Source of the DNA: Mesostigma viride | Taxonomy: Eukaryota > Streptophyta > Mesostigmatophyceae > Mesostigmatales > Mesostigmataceae | DNA length: 64,000 nt | Direction of reading: 5' to 3' | NCBI GenBank assembly: GCA_009746045.1 | Contig: RPFO01000485.1 | Coordinates: 1 to 64,000 of the forward strand | Shown: positions 56,120 through 64,000 of the stretch, one piece after another | How positions within the stretch are numbered: the first letter of the stretch is position 1 | How the letters are laid out: each line of letters opens with the position of its first letter | Position numbers and translations under genes: made by a program | The notes under the pieces: generated by a model | Told to the model about the DNA's origin: nothing | Database searches by the model: none | The model's input: only the letters and a program-made list of their open reading frames with translations

Positions 56120-58006
56120 CTAGTGCCGTGGCTGACCCAGCGACATATTGTTCATTTGGTGCCTAAGAAGAGTATACTGTGCCTTGGCGGAGCTATAGAG
56201 CTTGGTAAGAGCATCCGAGCAACTCTGGTCGCCTGCCACGTGCTCGGTATGGAGCGCATCAGAAAATTCCTTCACCCGGAGGAAGTCAAGGTCTCTCGTG
56301 CGAGCGTAGGGGTTCTCAATGAAGTCCACCAGCGCTTGGCTGTCGGTGCGCATGACGCGATCGATGCGTGTGGTGAGACCGCCCAGCTTGAGGATCCAGC
56401 AGAGTAGCGCGTGGAAATACGCGAGCTCACTTGCAGCCTCGCAATACGCACGCGCCTCGGCGGTGTCCGACCCCACATACACACGGCGGTGTAGACGTGA
56501 GAACCACGCAAAGATGGAGGATGGCGCAGATTGGTCAGCGTTTGAGATATAGCTAACAGCCGCACACCTACCACGCATCTTGGTGAGCACCCGCGCATCC
56601 AAAGAACTGTCACAATAAGCCCCTAGCTCGATGGGCTTGTCCCAGTCAACACCCTGCAGGACCAACCCCGGTGAGGCCTGCACATACTCAGCTACAACCG
56701 GGCGGGCCAACAAGCAGAGAACATCGTCTGTCAACCGACTAAGGACAGCCAAGTCAGGGCTCGTGGTACACGCAAGCCAATTGAGTTTGCCACGCAGTGC
56801 ACCACACTCAGAGGGAAGGATAGGCCCAGTGCGAGCCATGACCTCCTTGACCAGGTCGGGGACATAGCTACCCTTAGGATGCAACAACATGACCCACTGC
56901 CCTTGCTCATCGTGATCGAGAATAGTGTCCATGCCCATGAAGGGCACGATCTTGCCCGGCTCCCTAAAGACGAGCATGCCCACAGGGTACACTGAGTGCA
57001 CGAGCGAATGGAACCACACAATCCACTCCCGTGGCCCCAGGCAGTCACAGTCATCGGCATGCACGAAAACAAACACGAGCTCCCCCTTCCAGACACCAAC
57101 AAACAAGGAGGGGTCCAGGTCGCTGTACATCATGCGTGCGCGGTTAAGTAGAAGGTGCTCTAAACTCTTGCGCCACGCCCGCGGCCCGGCCACGGTCCCA
57201 TCCACAGCCTTCACCAACCTCATGAACTTCTTGCCCACAATAGGTTCCCACATCTTGGGTGTCCTAACATACAGCGGTGTGGTGCCCTCCCACAATTTAG
57301 CCGTCTCATCTGAATCCCCGTTAAGGAAGGCCTTAGAAAAATCCAGCACCGCGGAGCCATGCGGCAAACCTTTGTTGAGGCGCCCGAGATGAAAGCACAC
57401 TAACAATCGCCAAGTGTCTTTATTTAAGCCCGGGGCAGTCAGGGCTGAGGAGGGCAGGTCAGAAGATCCAGAAAATTCTAGCACCACAGGTCTAGCAAAC
57501 TCTACTTTCCTGTCAGTGCCGGGAACCGGCTTCATCTGGAAGGTCCATTTGAAACGAAGCAACCGGCCATCCCTTGGGACTAGGTCCACTGGCTCCACAC
57601 AACCCAGTCCTAACCATCGTTCCCCTGCAGCCAGCATAGCCCCTTGGGTATTGTCTAGCCCTTCCTCGGTTGAGACGTGCCTAGCAACATCATGGAAGGA
57701 CATGGGGCTTTCAGTGGCAACATCGTGGAAGCTAATTATCCCCAAACTGTCAGGGGTGAGGGCTTTAGGGGTGAGAAGATCGCGGGCAGGAGGCAATTCA
57801 GAATCCTTGTACTCTACCCCTTTCATGGCAGCCACCATAGGCAATGAGAGACCCCGAGCAGCGACATCGAGGGAAAAATTATTCAATCGCATGCAGCCAA
57901 ACCCCGCTCGGGACAGCTGTGTGCTGCTCACTGTAACCCCGGGTAGCGTCAAGAACGGCTGTCCTAATAAGTTATAAGGCGGGCCCATCTTCCCCCTCAC
58001 AGGCAT
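56120..58006 (-). CDS. Copia-2 reverse transcriptase and RNase H, 628 residues
   Basis: An uninterrupted frame. N-terminal residues 1-25 are the end of the protease-like domain (PYNLLGQPFL). Copia-type RT covers about residues 130-400: LLRFKWTFQMKP, FARPVVLEFSG, DTWRLLVCFHLGRLNKG, SAVLDFSKAFLNGD and the catalytic VFVHADDCDCLGP. The connection has VPFMGMDTILD. RNase H covers about 460-610 with AYCDSSLDARV, GSDTAEARAYCEA, RTDSQALVDF and AGDQSCSDALTK. The start codon is only the first ATG after the LINE insertion at 58014-58196; the natural frame came from upstream. RT copies the element RNA and RNase H removes it. The open frame suggests a young or selected copy, yet the element as a whole is broken. 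Confidence 0.9.
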   Translation of the reverse strand: MPVRGKMGPPYNLLGQPFLTLPGVTVSSTQLSRAGFGCMRLNNFSLDVAARGLSLPMVAAMKGVEYKDSELPPARDLLTPKALTPDSLGIISFHDVATESPMSFHDVARHVSTEEGLDNTQGAMLAAGERWLGLGCVEPVDLVPRDGRLLRFKWTFQMKPVPGTDRKVEFARPVVLEFSGSSDLPSSALTAPGLNKDTWRLLVCFHLGRLNKGLPHGSAVLDFSKAFLNGDSDETAKLWEGTTPLYVRTPKMWEPIVGKKFMRLVKAVDGTVAGPRAWRKSLEHLLLNRARMMYSDLDPSLFVGVWKGELVFVFVHADDCDCLGPREWIVWFHSLVHSVYPVGMLVFREPGKIVPFMGMDTILDHDEQGQWVMLLHPKGSYVPDLVKEVMARTGPILPSECGALRGKLNWLACTTSPDLAVLSRLTDDVLCLLARPVVAEYVQASPGLVLQGVDWDKPIELGAYCDSSLDARVLTKMRGRCAAVSYISNADQSAPSSIFAWFSRLHRRVYVGSDTAEARAYCEAASELAYFHALLCWILKLGGLTTRIDRVMRTDSQALVDFIENPYARTRDLDFLRVKEFSDALHTEHVAGDQSCSDALTKLYSSAKAQYTLLRHQMNNMSLGQPRH

Positions 58007-58013
58007 GCTCCCC

Positions 58014-58196
58014 CCTTACCCGGGCATAGCGTGATAGACCATGAGGGTGCGGGTGCCCTGGTGCACCTAGAGCAAGTGTTGTTTACATTCCCACCCTTGC
58101 AGGAAGTAGCTTAGAATGTATTATAGGCTCATATGCCCCTTCTCAGGGCTATGTGCTACATATACTCCCAACGGAGTTATGTTCCTAATTAATTAA
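58014..58196 (+). mobile_element. LINE 3' end inserted in the copia-2 protease
   Basis: GGTGCACCTAGAGCAAG, CCCACCCTTGCAGGAAGTAG, TGTGCTACATATACTCCC, AACGGAGTTATG and a short TTAATTAA tail match 17180-17372 and 34371-34560. The target duplication is not clear. Confidence 0.82.
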
Positions 58197-58797
58197 TCAT
58201 ACCCCTCTACCACACACATGGGCGTGTCTGCGCCAAGTATGGTTAAGGGGAAATTCCCCCAGGACCTTGTAGGACCCTGACCTAGCAAAATCAGTGACCT
58301 GAGTCCAATGAGAGGGCAGCAAAGGAAAGTCTACACAATTGGCCCCGATAATAGAGACCTGGGCCTGGGTATCAATGAGGAGCCCACAATTCAGCGCCCT
58401 AGTGGTCAACAAGGAAGAGATGACTGCAATGCTCGGGCCCAGCTGAGGGGGGGCGCCTGCAGTCTGTGGTGGGCGGCGAAGGGAGCCTAACCCCTAGTTA
58501 TTGTCCCGGCGCAGCCCTAGAACAATCTTGCTGAGCAACCCACCACCCCGGCGAGGCTGACTAACGGCAGCCGGACCCTGGCTAACGGCAGGGGTAATGC
58601 CCTCCCTACTACCCTCGCGCAGGTCAGCAGGGGGCTCGCGAGCTAAGGTCTGCACATCTGCAGCAAGTGCCACCAGATCACCGTCCTCCTCAACATCAAA
58701 GAGACAACCAGCGCAGGCCAGAAATCGGGAGAATCCGGACCATGGTATCCTCAACATGCTCATCGTCCTCTACCTCCCGAGCTTCGGCAGACATTTG
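58197..58797 (-). pseudogene. Copia-2 protease-like domain and upstream linker
   Basis: The minus strand reads ALNCGLLIDTQAQVSIIGAN, with DTQA where retropepsins have DTGA or DSGA. A WTQVTDFARSGSYKVLGEF segment then leads to the site of the LINE insertion. The other half of the domain is at the start of the 56120-58006 frame. Before it lies an acidic and proline-rich linker (EDGDLVALAADVQTLAREPP), which is interrupted by the 51-bp retroposon and continues past TRIM2 at 61420-61577. A frame change is needed at the LINE edge. The order integrase, protease, RT is the same as in copia-1. Confidence 0.72.
58697..58747 (-). mobile_element. 51-bp CTCCTTG-family retroposon in copia-2
   Basis: A 10-bp duplication TCCTCAACAT (58687-58696 and 58748-58757) bounds it. 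On the minus strand it ends CTGGTTGTCTCTTTG, and the duplicated target starts with AT. Confidence 0.9.
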
Positions 58798-59399
58798 TGT
58801 CAAAAATCCTAATAATAATGCGTCAACGAATGAGCTCAAATGTTGCGGCACAACTCATTTCATTAATACAATAAAAGACGCATATATAGAATTTAAGGAC
58901 CGTGACCGGTGTCCATTGCCAAGCCACAAGGCAACTGGCCCACCATCAGGTAACGTGAAAAGGTGCACGCCGACCTCTTAAACAATGTCCAATGTCGGCT
59001 GCACACATTATCCCTACGTTAACTTAACACATAAAGTGTCTCGACTTGAACAACTGGCACACAAAATCCACTAGGCAATGATGCGAATATTCGGCACCAA
59101 TATTTGACCCCACTATTGCGCGGCGCTAGGAGTTAGCCACCGCCAAATGGCACGAGATACTCACGCCCTACAAGTCGTACCATGCAACCACAAGGTAGAG
59201 CCGAATTAATCCTAACTTCGGCACCTAATATATTTGTGCATACTCAACTGTCCGTCATAAGAAAAGTACCGCCGGAAAGAACACGGCAAGCCCTACTCAG
59301 CCCTAATAATATCCTTGGCCAGAAAATACAGAAGATTGGCCACAACATAACATAGGCTGGCAAACGGGCACATGCAGGGTTTATATTAAAACCCTGACA
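58798..59399 (-). repeat. 3' LTR of TRIM2
   Basis: 602 bp, TGTCAAAAATCC...AAACCCTGACA on the plus strand. Confidence 0.93.
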
Positions 59400-60800
59400 C
59401 CCCCCTTGCACGTTGCCAGTGCAGGGTCCAATGAACGTCAAGTCCCCCCTCAACTAGGGTAGGGCTTGCCGGGTACAACATACCCCAGCAACCCCCCTTA
59501 CCCGGGAAGCCCCTCCCAAGGAACCATCCAGCAACAAATTCACTGGAAAAAATGCCATCCTGGTCAGAACAACAAAGGTGCTACATGCCTGTGTCTCTTC
59601 CAAAATACATCCAGGCGTCCCTAGAGGTATAAACTGACAGCCCCAGCGTCCCAGGTCTGATGCAGAAACACAGCAATAAGTCACAACAACTACACTTGCC
59701 AGGAATAGCACACATGGGCAAACACTGCCCCATCAGGCTACCAATAGCCCTAAAATGGACCACCACTGTCCCAAGGCCTCCACGGCCCCACGCTGGCACG
59801 CCGTCGTGCCAACAAACTCCCGGGAATGATCAGGTCCCGAGCATGGAAAGTCAACCAAGAACTTCCCCCAGAGCGCTCCCATAACAGGTTGGACTGATCC
59901 CAACCTCCAGACTGGCCAAAACACTAGGCTGCACATGCTAGTTTGCCTCGTCCATTCAAAAACACAGCTGACCACCAAGTTTGCATGCAAAGCAGGCGCG
60001 TATACATCCCAAAGTAGGTCAATACAGACCACAGGCCACGTTAGGCCCCACAAATGTCGTCGCGAGACAGTCTCATGCCACACACCCCCCCTCAAGAAAT
60101 AAGTGGGGGCAAATATTTTTGTCAGCTTTAAAATGTCAGAAGCTCCCTTGGCTTAGAGCTTCTAAAATAACATGCAGCTCACTGGTACTTCTGACCAGCT
60201 TCAAAATCAAAAACCCACTGGCATAGCCAGCTTCAAAAGAGAGGCCATGCTGGCACTCCTGGCCAACATCTTCATCGCCAACAAAAAGCCGGCAGGCAGG
60301 CAGTCCTCGTCGACAAAAAATGCAGGAAATTCCGCAGGCTGCGCCACCAAAAATGGCGATAATCCGTTGCGCAGGTCGCTCGCAAAATTCCAGCCGACGT
60401 CCGCTCCGAGCCACATGTTGATGCGCAGGTCACTGGTACAGAAAAAGAGAAAAAAGTCTGCACCCAGCTGGAACCAGAGCCTTGACCTCGCCATGTGGGG
60501 CTCAACGCCAGGCGGCGCCAGCCCACAGCAAACCCGAAACATGAAAGTTCCGCTGGCTTTGACACATATAACAACTCGCCTGCGTGGCTGCGCTGGCCCA
60601 GGCCTGTCGACCCATGAAATTTCTGCCCGTTCCGCCGAACTTCAAATTCAAAATGCTGCGACGTATGAATCCTCACGACATTGCTCACGAAATTACGTAA
60701 CAACGCTGCCGCCATCAATTATATGCGCCGGCAGGGTAAAATGGCTTCATCATGGTCACAAGAATGTCGTTCAAAGTCGTCTCAAAGGTGTGGAACTTTC

Positions 60801-60812
60801 CCTCCGATACCA
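60801..60812 (-). other. Primer-binding site of TRIM2
   Basis: Minus strand TGGTATCGGAGG, directly inside the 5' LTR. It shares TGGTATCG with TRIM1. Confidence 0.82.
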
Positions 60813-61414
60813 TGTCAAAAATCCTAATAATAATGCGTCAACGAATGAGCTCAAATGTTGCGGCACAACTCATTTCATTAATACAATAAAAGACGCATAT
60901 ATAGAATTTAAGGACCGTGACCGGTGTCCATTGCCAAGCCACAAGGCAACTGGCCCACCATCAGGTAACGTGAAAAGGTGCACGCCGACCTCTTAAACAA
61001 TGTCCAATGTCGGCTGCACACATTATCCCTACGTTAACTTAACACATAAAGTGTCTCGACTTGAACAACTGGCACACAAAATCCACTAGGCAATGATGCG
61101 AATATTCGGCACCAATATTTGACCCCACTATTGCGCGGCGCTAGGAGTTAGCCACCGCCAAATGGCACGAGATACTCACGCCCTACAAGTCGTACCATGC
61201 AACCACAAGGTAGAGCCGAATTAATCCTAACTTCGGCACCTAATATATTTGTGCATACTCAACTGTCCGTCATAAGAAAAGTACCGCCGGAAAGAACACG
61301 GCAAGCCCTACTCAGCCCTAATAATATCCTTGGCCAGAAAATACAGAAGATTGGCCACAACATAACATAGGCTGGCAAACGGGCACATGCAGGGTTTATA
61401 TTAAAACCCTGACA
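60813..61414 (-). repeat. 5' LTR of TRIM2
   Basis: 602 bp, same as 58798-59399, followed by ATTTG (61415-61419). Confidence 0.93.
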
Positions 61415-61419
61415 ATTTG

Positions 61420-61577
61420 CATAGGGTCAGAGGCAGGCATGGGTAAAAGAGGGGCAATCACGTCACCTGGTGGAGGCCGCAAGAAGTTGTCCGCGTCCTC
61501 GTAGTAGTGCAGAAGGCGCTCCCACGCACTTGTGTTCGGTTGATAGTGCTTGAGCTTGCTCCACGGGATGTGGTGTT
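61420..61577 (-). pseudogene. Copia-2 pol linker after integrase
   Basis: The minus strand reads HIPWSKLKHYQPNTSAWERL and a proline-rich PPPGDVIAPLLPMPASDPM. The frame is continuous on one side with the coding at 58797 (once TRIM2 and one ATTTG are set aside) and on the other with the integrase end at 4563 (once TRIM3 and one GTGTT are set aside). It is therefore the piece between integrase and protease. Confidence 0.75.
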
Positions 61578-63886
61578 TGTCAGGAATATGCCCCAATATG
61601 CCTGACAAGTCTAGCACTTACTAATCTAGATAAAGTTCGGGTAGTCCGTAGTTAAGTCAGAACAACCTACAACGCCAGTATGACTGCGTAGAGCTCATGT
61701 TTGGCTACAACTTTGCCACTAGAATCACCTTGATCTGAGCTCTAGGTAGAAAGTTATGAGTCTTTTCATATATATGTGCCTGGTCACTATACGGCACTGT
61801 AGTACAATCCATGTCGTGTCATGTGGCGCATGGCCCATATAGGACAGGCGCCAATAATTCAATTCGTGGCACCTGGACCGTCAGCTAGGCGTACCTAATT
61901 CTGTCTGCCATGGTACAACCATGATTTGCCAGCAGGCAGCATCTAGCACTGGTTAAGTGTTGCCTAGCTGTCATGTTAAGTTAATTATGTTGTGGTCCTG
62001 CCGACCAGCCATATAGGTGGTGGCTGGGCTAGGTACACGCCAGACATCTTTTCTGACCACCACTATTCTAGAAAATGGCACCTTTCAGCCATGGTGGTTG
62101 ACAAAATATTTCCATCATGACAAAGTCGTAAATGAGGTCATCATTATTAATGTAATATCAACAACCTCCCATGGTCACAGCATGACATTTTTGACATGGC
62201 ATCGGAATGAGGGGGGTTGTGATCTTTCCAAATCGGGCAAATTTTTGCCTGGGCAGCATTTCGGCAAGAACTTTCGGAATTCTAATCCGTTGGTGCCACT
62301 CAACATGTCCACGGAATCAGCATCAAATTGCGCATCTATTGAACCAAGTCCGGCGTCATTCCGTGGAGTATTGCGTCGGCTACGAATTTTCTTGCGGCAG
62401 GCCCTGTTTGCTCCGAATTTCGACCTTAAACGACCTCTTGCATGAGCTTCACTAAACATTCAGATTTCTACATTGTCGGCACTTGGGCGCAGCGGTTCAC
62501 GCTTTATTTTATTACCCTGGGTGACTACCGGTTGCCAGCCGTGACCAGCCTTGCAAAGCCCAAGACCCCTTTGTTCTTCTGAGAATACAACGAGCTTGAT
62601 GGCGCCTATATAAAGCGACCACAAATGTTGTAAACGGTGGGCCACCTTCCAGGCGACATGGGGTTTCTTTTTCCTAGTTCCAGCCAAGCATTATTCAGAT
62701 TTTTTGCCAGTCGCCATGGTTTGGAAGCACCATCGTACATGAGCAGCTATGCACGGACCACTACAACGGCATCAACTACAATGCTCCATCCCACGTCGGT
62801 GCGGGGAAATCTTGCAGCATCCACCTGGTTCTCCTCTCGCACCCTTGGCTTTTCTTCAATGGGAAACAGCCCGTTTAAATGCCGCTCGCCAGCCGCAGCA
62901 GCCGTCATTAGTTAAGTGGCCAGTGACAGCCAACTGCCGCACGCAGCCGTAGTGCAGTACCCAGCACGCGCCATACAGCATGATAGGATATAGTAGCAGC
63001 AGTCAGCCACACACCACAGCCTGACTCGCTTGTGGTAGTTGTTGCAACCAGCTGCAGATACCTACCAGCACCCCATCAGCATGGCAGCACACAGTCGCAG
63101 CAGCCAGCAACACACAGCAGCCTGATCAGCTCTTAGTAGTAGTTGCAGCCAGCTGCACGTACCTGCCAGCCAAATCGCCACTTCAGACCAGCATCAATGC
63201 CACCAGCCAGCAGTATGCAGCCGCCTAGTCAGCGGTTAGTAGTCACTGCAGCTAGGTGCCTGTAGCTGCTCACACCCACTGCGGTCGTCGCCAGCTCCTG
63301 ATAAATGATTCCAGAGCGACTCCTGCCATTACCAGCTTTTACGTCCACGATTTCTGCTGATTATTACTCCAAGGGGGGCACCCTTCCAGGGGCATCTACA
63401 CACGGGGCCGAGCTGGATCCAGTCCTTGTTTTTTTTTTTTTTCCAGTATTTCTACGTGACCTGGGGCACCCTGTTCTTCACCTGGCGCACTCCAAGGGCC
63501 ACTTGGGGGCCATGTGACCCTTAGCTCCAACTGCTACTCTTGCCTATTTCTCCTTTCAGCATGACCGGGTTAGCCGTGTAAGGGGGGGAGAGCTTGGGTT
63601 TCTTTATACCCGACTACCCTCACTATCCATGTGTTACTTGCCAGGGGGGGTGAGCTTGTATACGGCATTTGGTGCAAGGGGCATGTCAGGAATATGCCCC
63701 AATATGCCTGACAAGTCTAGCACTTACTAATCTAGATAAAGTTCGGGTAGTCCGTAGTTAAGTCAGAACAACCTACATCGCCAGTATGACTGCGTAGAGC
63801 TCATGTTTGGCTACAACTTTGCCACTAGAATCACCTTGATCTGAGCTCTAGGTAGAAAGTTATGAGTCTTTTCATATATATGTGCC
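61578..63886 (+). mobile_element. TRIM3, 5' part: LTR, internal region and cut-off 3' LTR
   Basis: 5' LTR 61578-62196 (TGTCAGG...TTTGACA) is preceded by target duplication GTGTT (61573-61577). The next bases, TGGCATCGGAATGA, resemble the primer sites of TRIM1 and TRIM2. The internal region 62197-63683 carries no gag or pol motif. The 3' LTR begins at 63684 and stops at 63886, where the sequence departs from the full LTR at 3945-4562. 62424-63886 matches 2699-4147 except for a 13-bp gap at 62432-62444. Confidence 0.88.
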
Positions 63887-64000
63887 AGGGACGTGCGTGG
63901 CTGTTCTCGCTTTCCTTGCGGAGTGTGGGCTCGGCGTACCTTCGTGCTCTTCCCATGGCCCCCCCATTCGCCTTGGCTCCCAGCCACTACTCGGTGGCGC
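63887..64000. other. Unique sequence after the cut LTR, window edge
   Basis: GC-rich sequence not found elsewhere in the window. Too short to identify. Confidence 0.4.

Larger units (their letters stand above)
58798..61414 (-). mobile_element. TRIM2: complete short LTR element without recognisable genes
   Basis: Two 602-bp LTRs (58798-59399 and 60813-61414) with ends TGTCA and TGACA, nearly or fully identical. A perfect 5-bp target duplication ATTTG lies at 58793-58797 and 61415-61419. On the minus strand the 5' LTR is followed by TGGTATCGGAGG (60801-60812), a tRNA-Met-type primer site, and AAGGGGGGTG precedes the 3' LTR. The 1.41-kb interior has ORFs up to 148 codons on the minus strand and a 274-codon plus-strand ORF that runs into the LTR, none with gag or pol motifs. 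It sits inside the copia-2 linker. Confidence 0.93.
55402..61577 (-). mobile_element. Copia-2, left part, with nested LINE, retroposon and TRIM2
   Basis: The minus-strand copia-like element has its 3' LTR at 55402-55902, RT-RNase H, protease-like region and integrase linker here. Its integrase end and partial 5' LTR are at 4563-5382. The left target duplication TAGTG is at 55397-55401, and the right one at 5383-5387. Insertions: 58014-58196 (LINE 3' end), 58697-58747 (retroposon), 58798-61414 (TRIM2) and TRIM3 at 61578. Confidence 0.88.

Noticed and set aside
60172-60996. 274-codon plus-strand ORF as a gene
   Set aside because: It runs antisense through the TRIM2 interior into its LTR and has no recognisable domain.

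Overview
This is a eukaryotic chromosome end. Bases 1-2700 are an uninterrupted array of the plant-type telomere repeat (TTTAGGG on the G-rich strand, about 385 copies). This telomere type, GT-AG introns of 1.0-1.6 kb and divergent Ty1/copia and L1-type elements fit a green alga or other member of Viridiplantae. I cannot name the species, and other lineages with TTTAGGG telomeres are not excluded. Nothing in the window looks bacterial.

The 61 kb next to the telomere are mostly nested transposable elements. (1) 2701-5382 is the 3' half of a short LTR element (here TRIM3) joined to the end of a copia-like element (copia-2). (2) 5696-8461 is a complete gag-only LTR element (TRIM1) with a 5-bp target duplication. 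(3) 8.5-24.1 kb holds non-autonomous DNA elements, 3' fragments and ORF1 copies of L1-like LINEs, a LINE reverse-transcriptase fragment, a small retroposon family ending in CTCCTTG, and a doubtful minus-strand host gene (20.4-22.1 kb). (4) 24433-29174 is the best host gene: four exons for a histidine-rich membrane protein resembling the NicO/RcnA nickel-cobalt transporter superfamily. (5) 29.2-39.5 kb has retroposons, a TA-flanked MITE, decayed ORFs, a 173-bp tandem repeat and a LINE with ORF1 and the endonuclease part of ORF2. (6) 39481-55182 is a 15.7-kb copia-like element (copia-1), split by a 5.6-kb foldback-like element and by an ORF1-only LINE. (7) 55402-63886 is the other part of copia-2, carrying TRIM2 and the 5' part of TRIM3.

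The main result is structural. The copia-2 and TRIM3 insertions are each split between the two ends of the window: their left target duplications lie at 55397-55401 and 61573-61577, their right ones at 5383-5387 and 4563-4567. The two parts overlap by about 1.45 kb of near-identical sequence. The window therefore reads like a piece of a tandemly duplicated or circularised subtelomeric unit, broken inside TRIM3 and capped by new telomere.

Other observations of note: in both copia-like elements a retropepsin-like motif lies between integrase and reverse transcriptase rather than before integrase; copia-1 has an extra ORF ahead of gag and a single in-frame UGA between gag and pol; their LTRs end AGTT...AACT rather than TG...CA; and several LINE families share a 3'-terminal hairpin followed by an AT-rich tail.

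No rRNA gene, convincing functional tRNA gene or CRISPR array was seen. Functional calls rest on motif recognition by eye; no database search was run.
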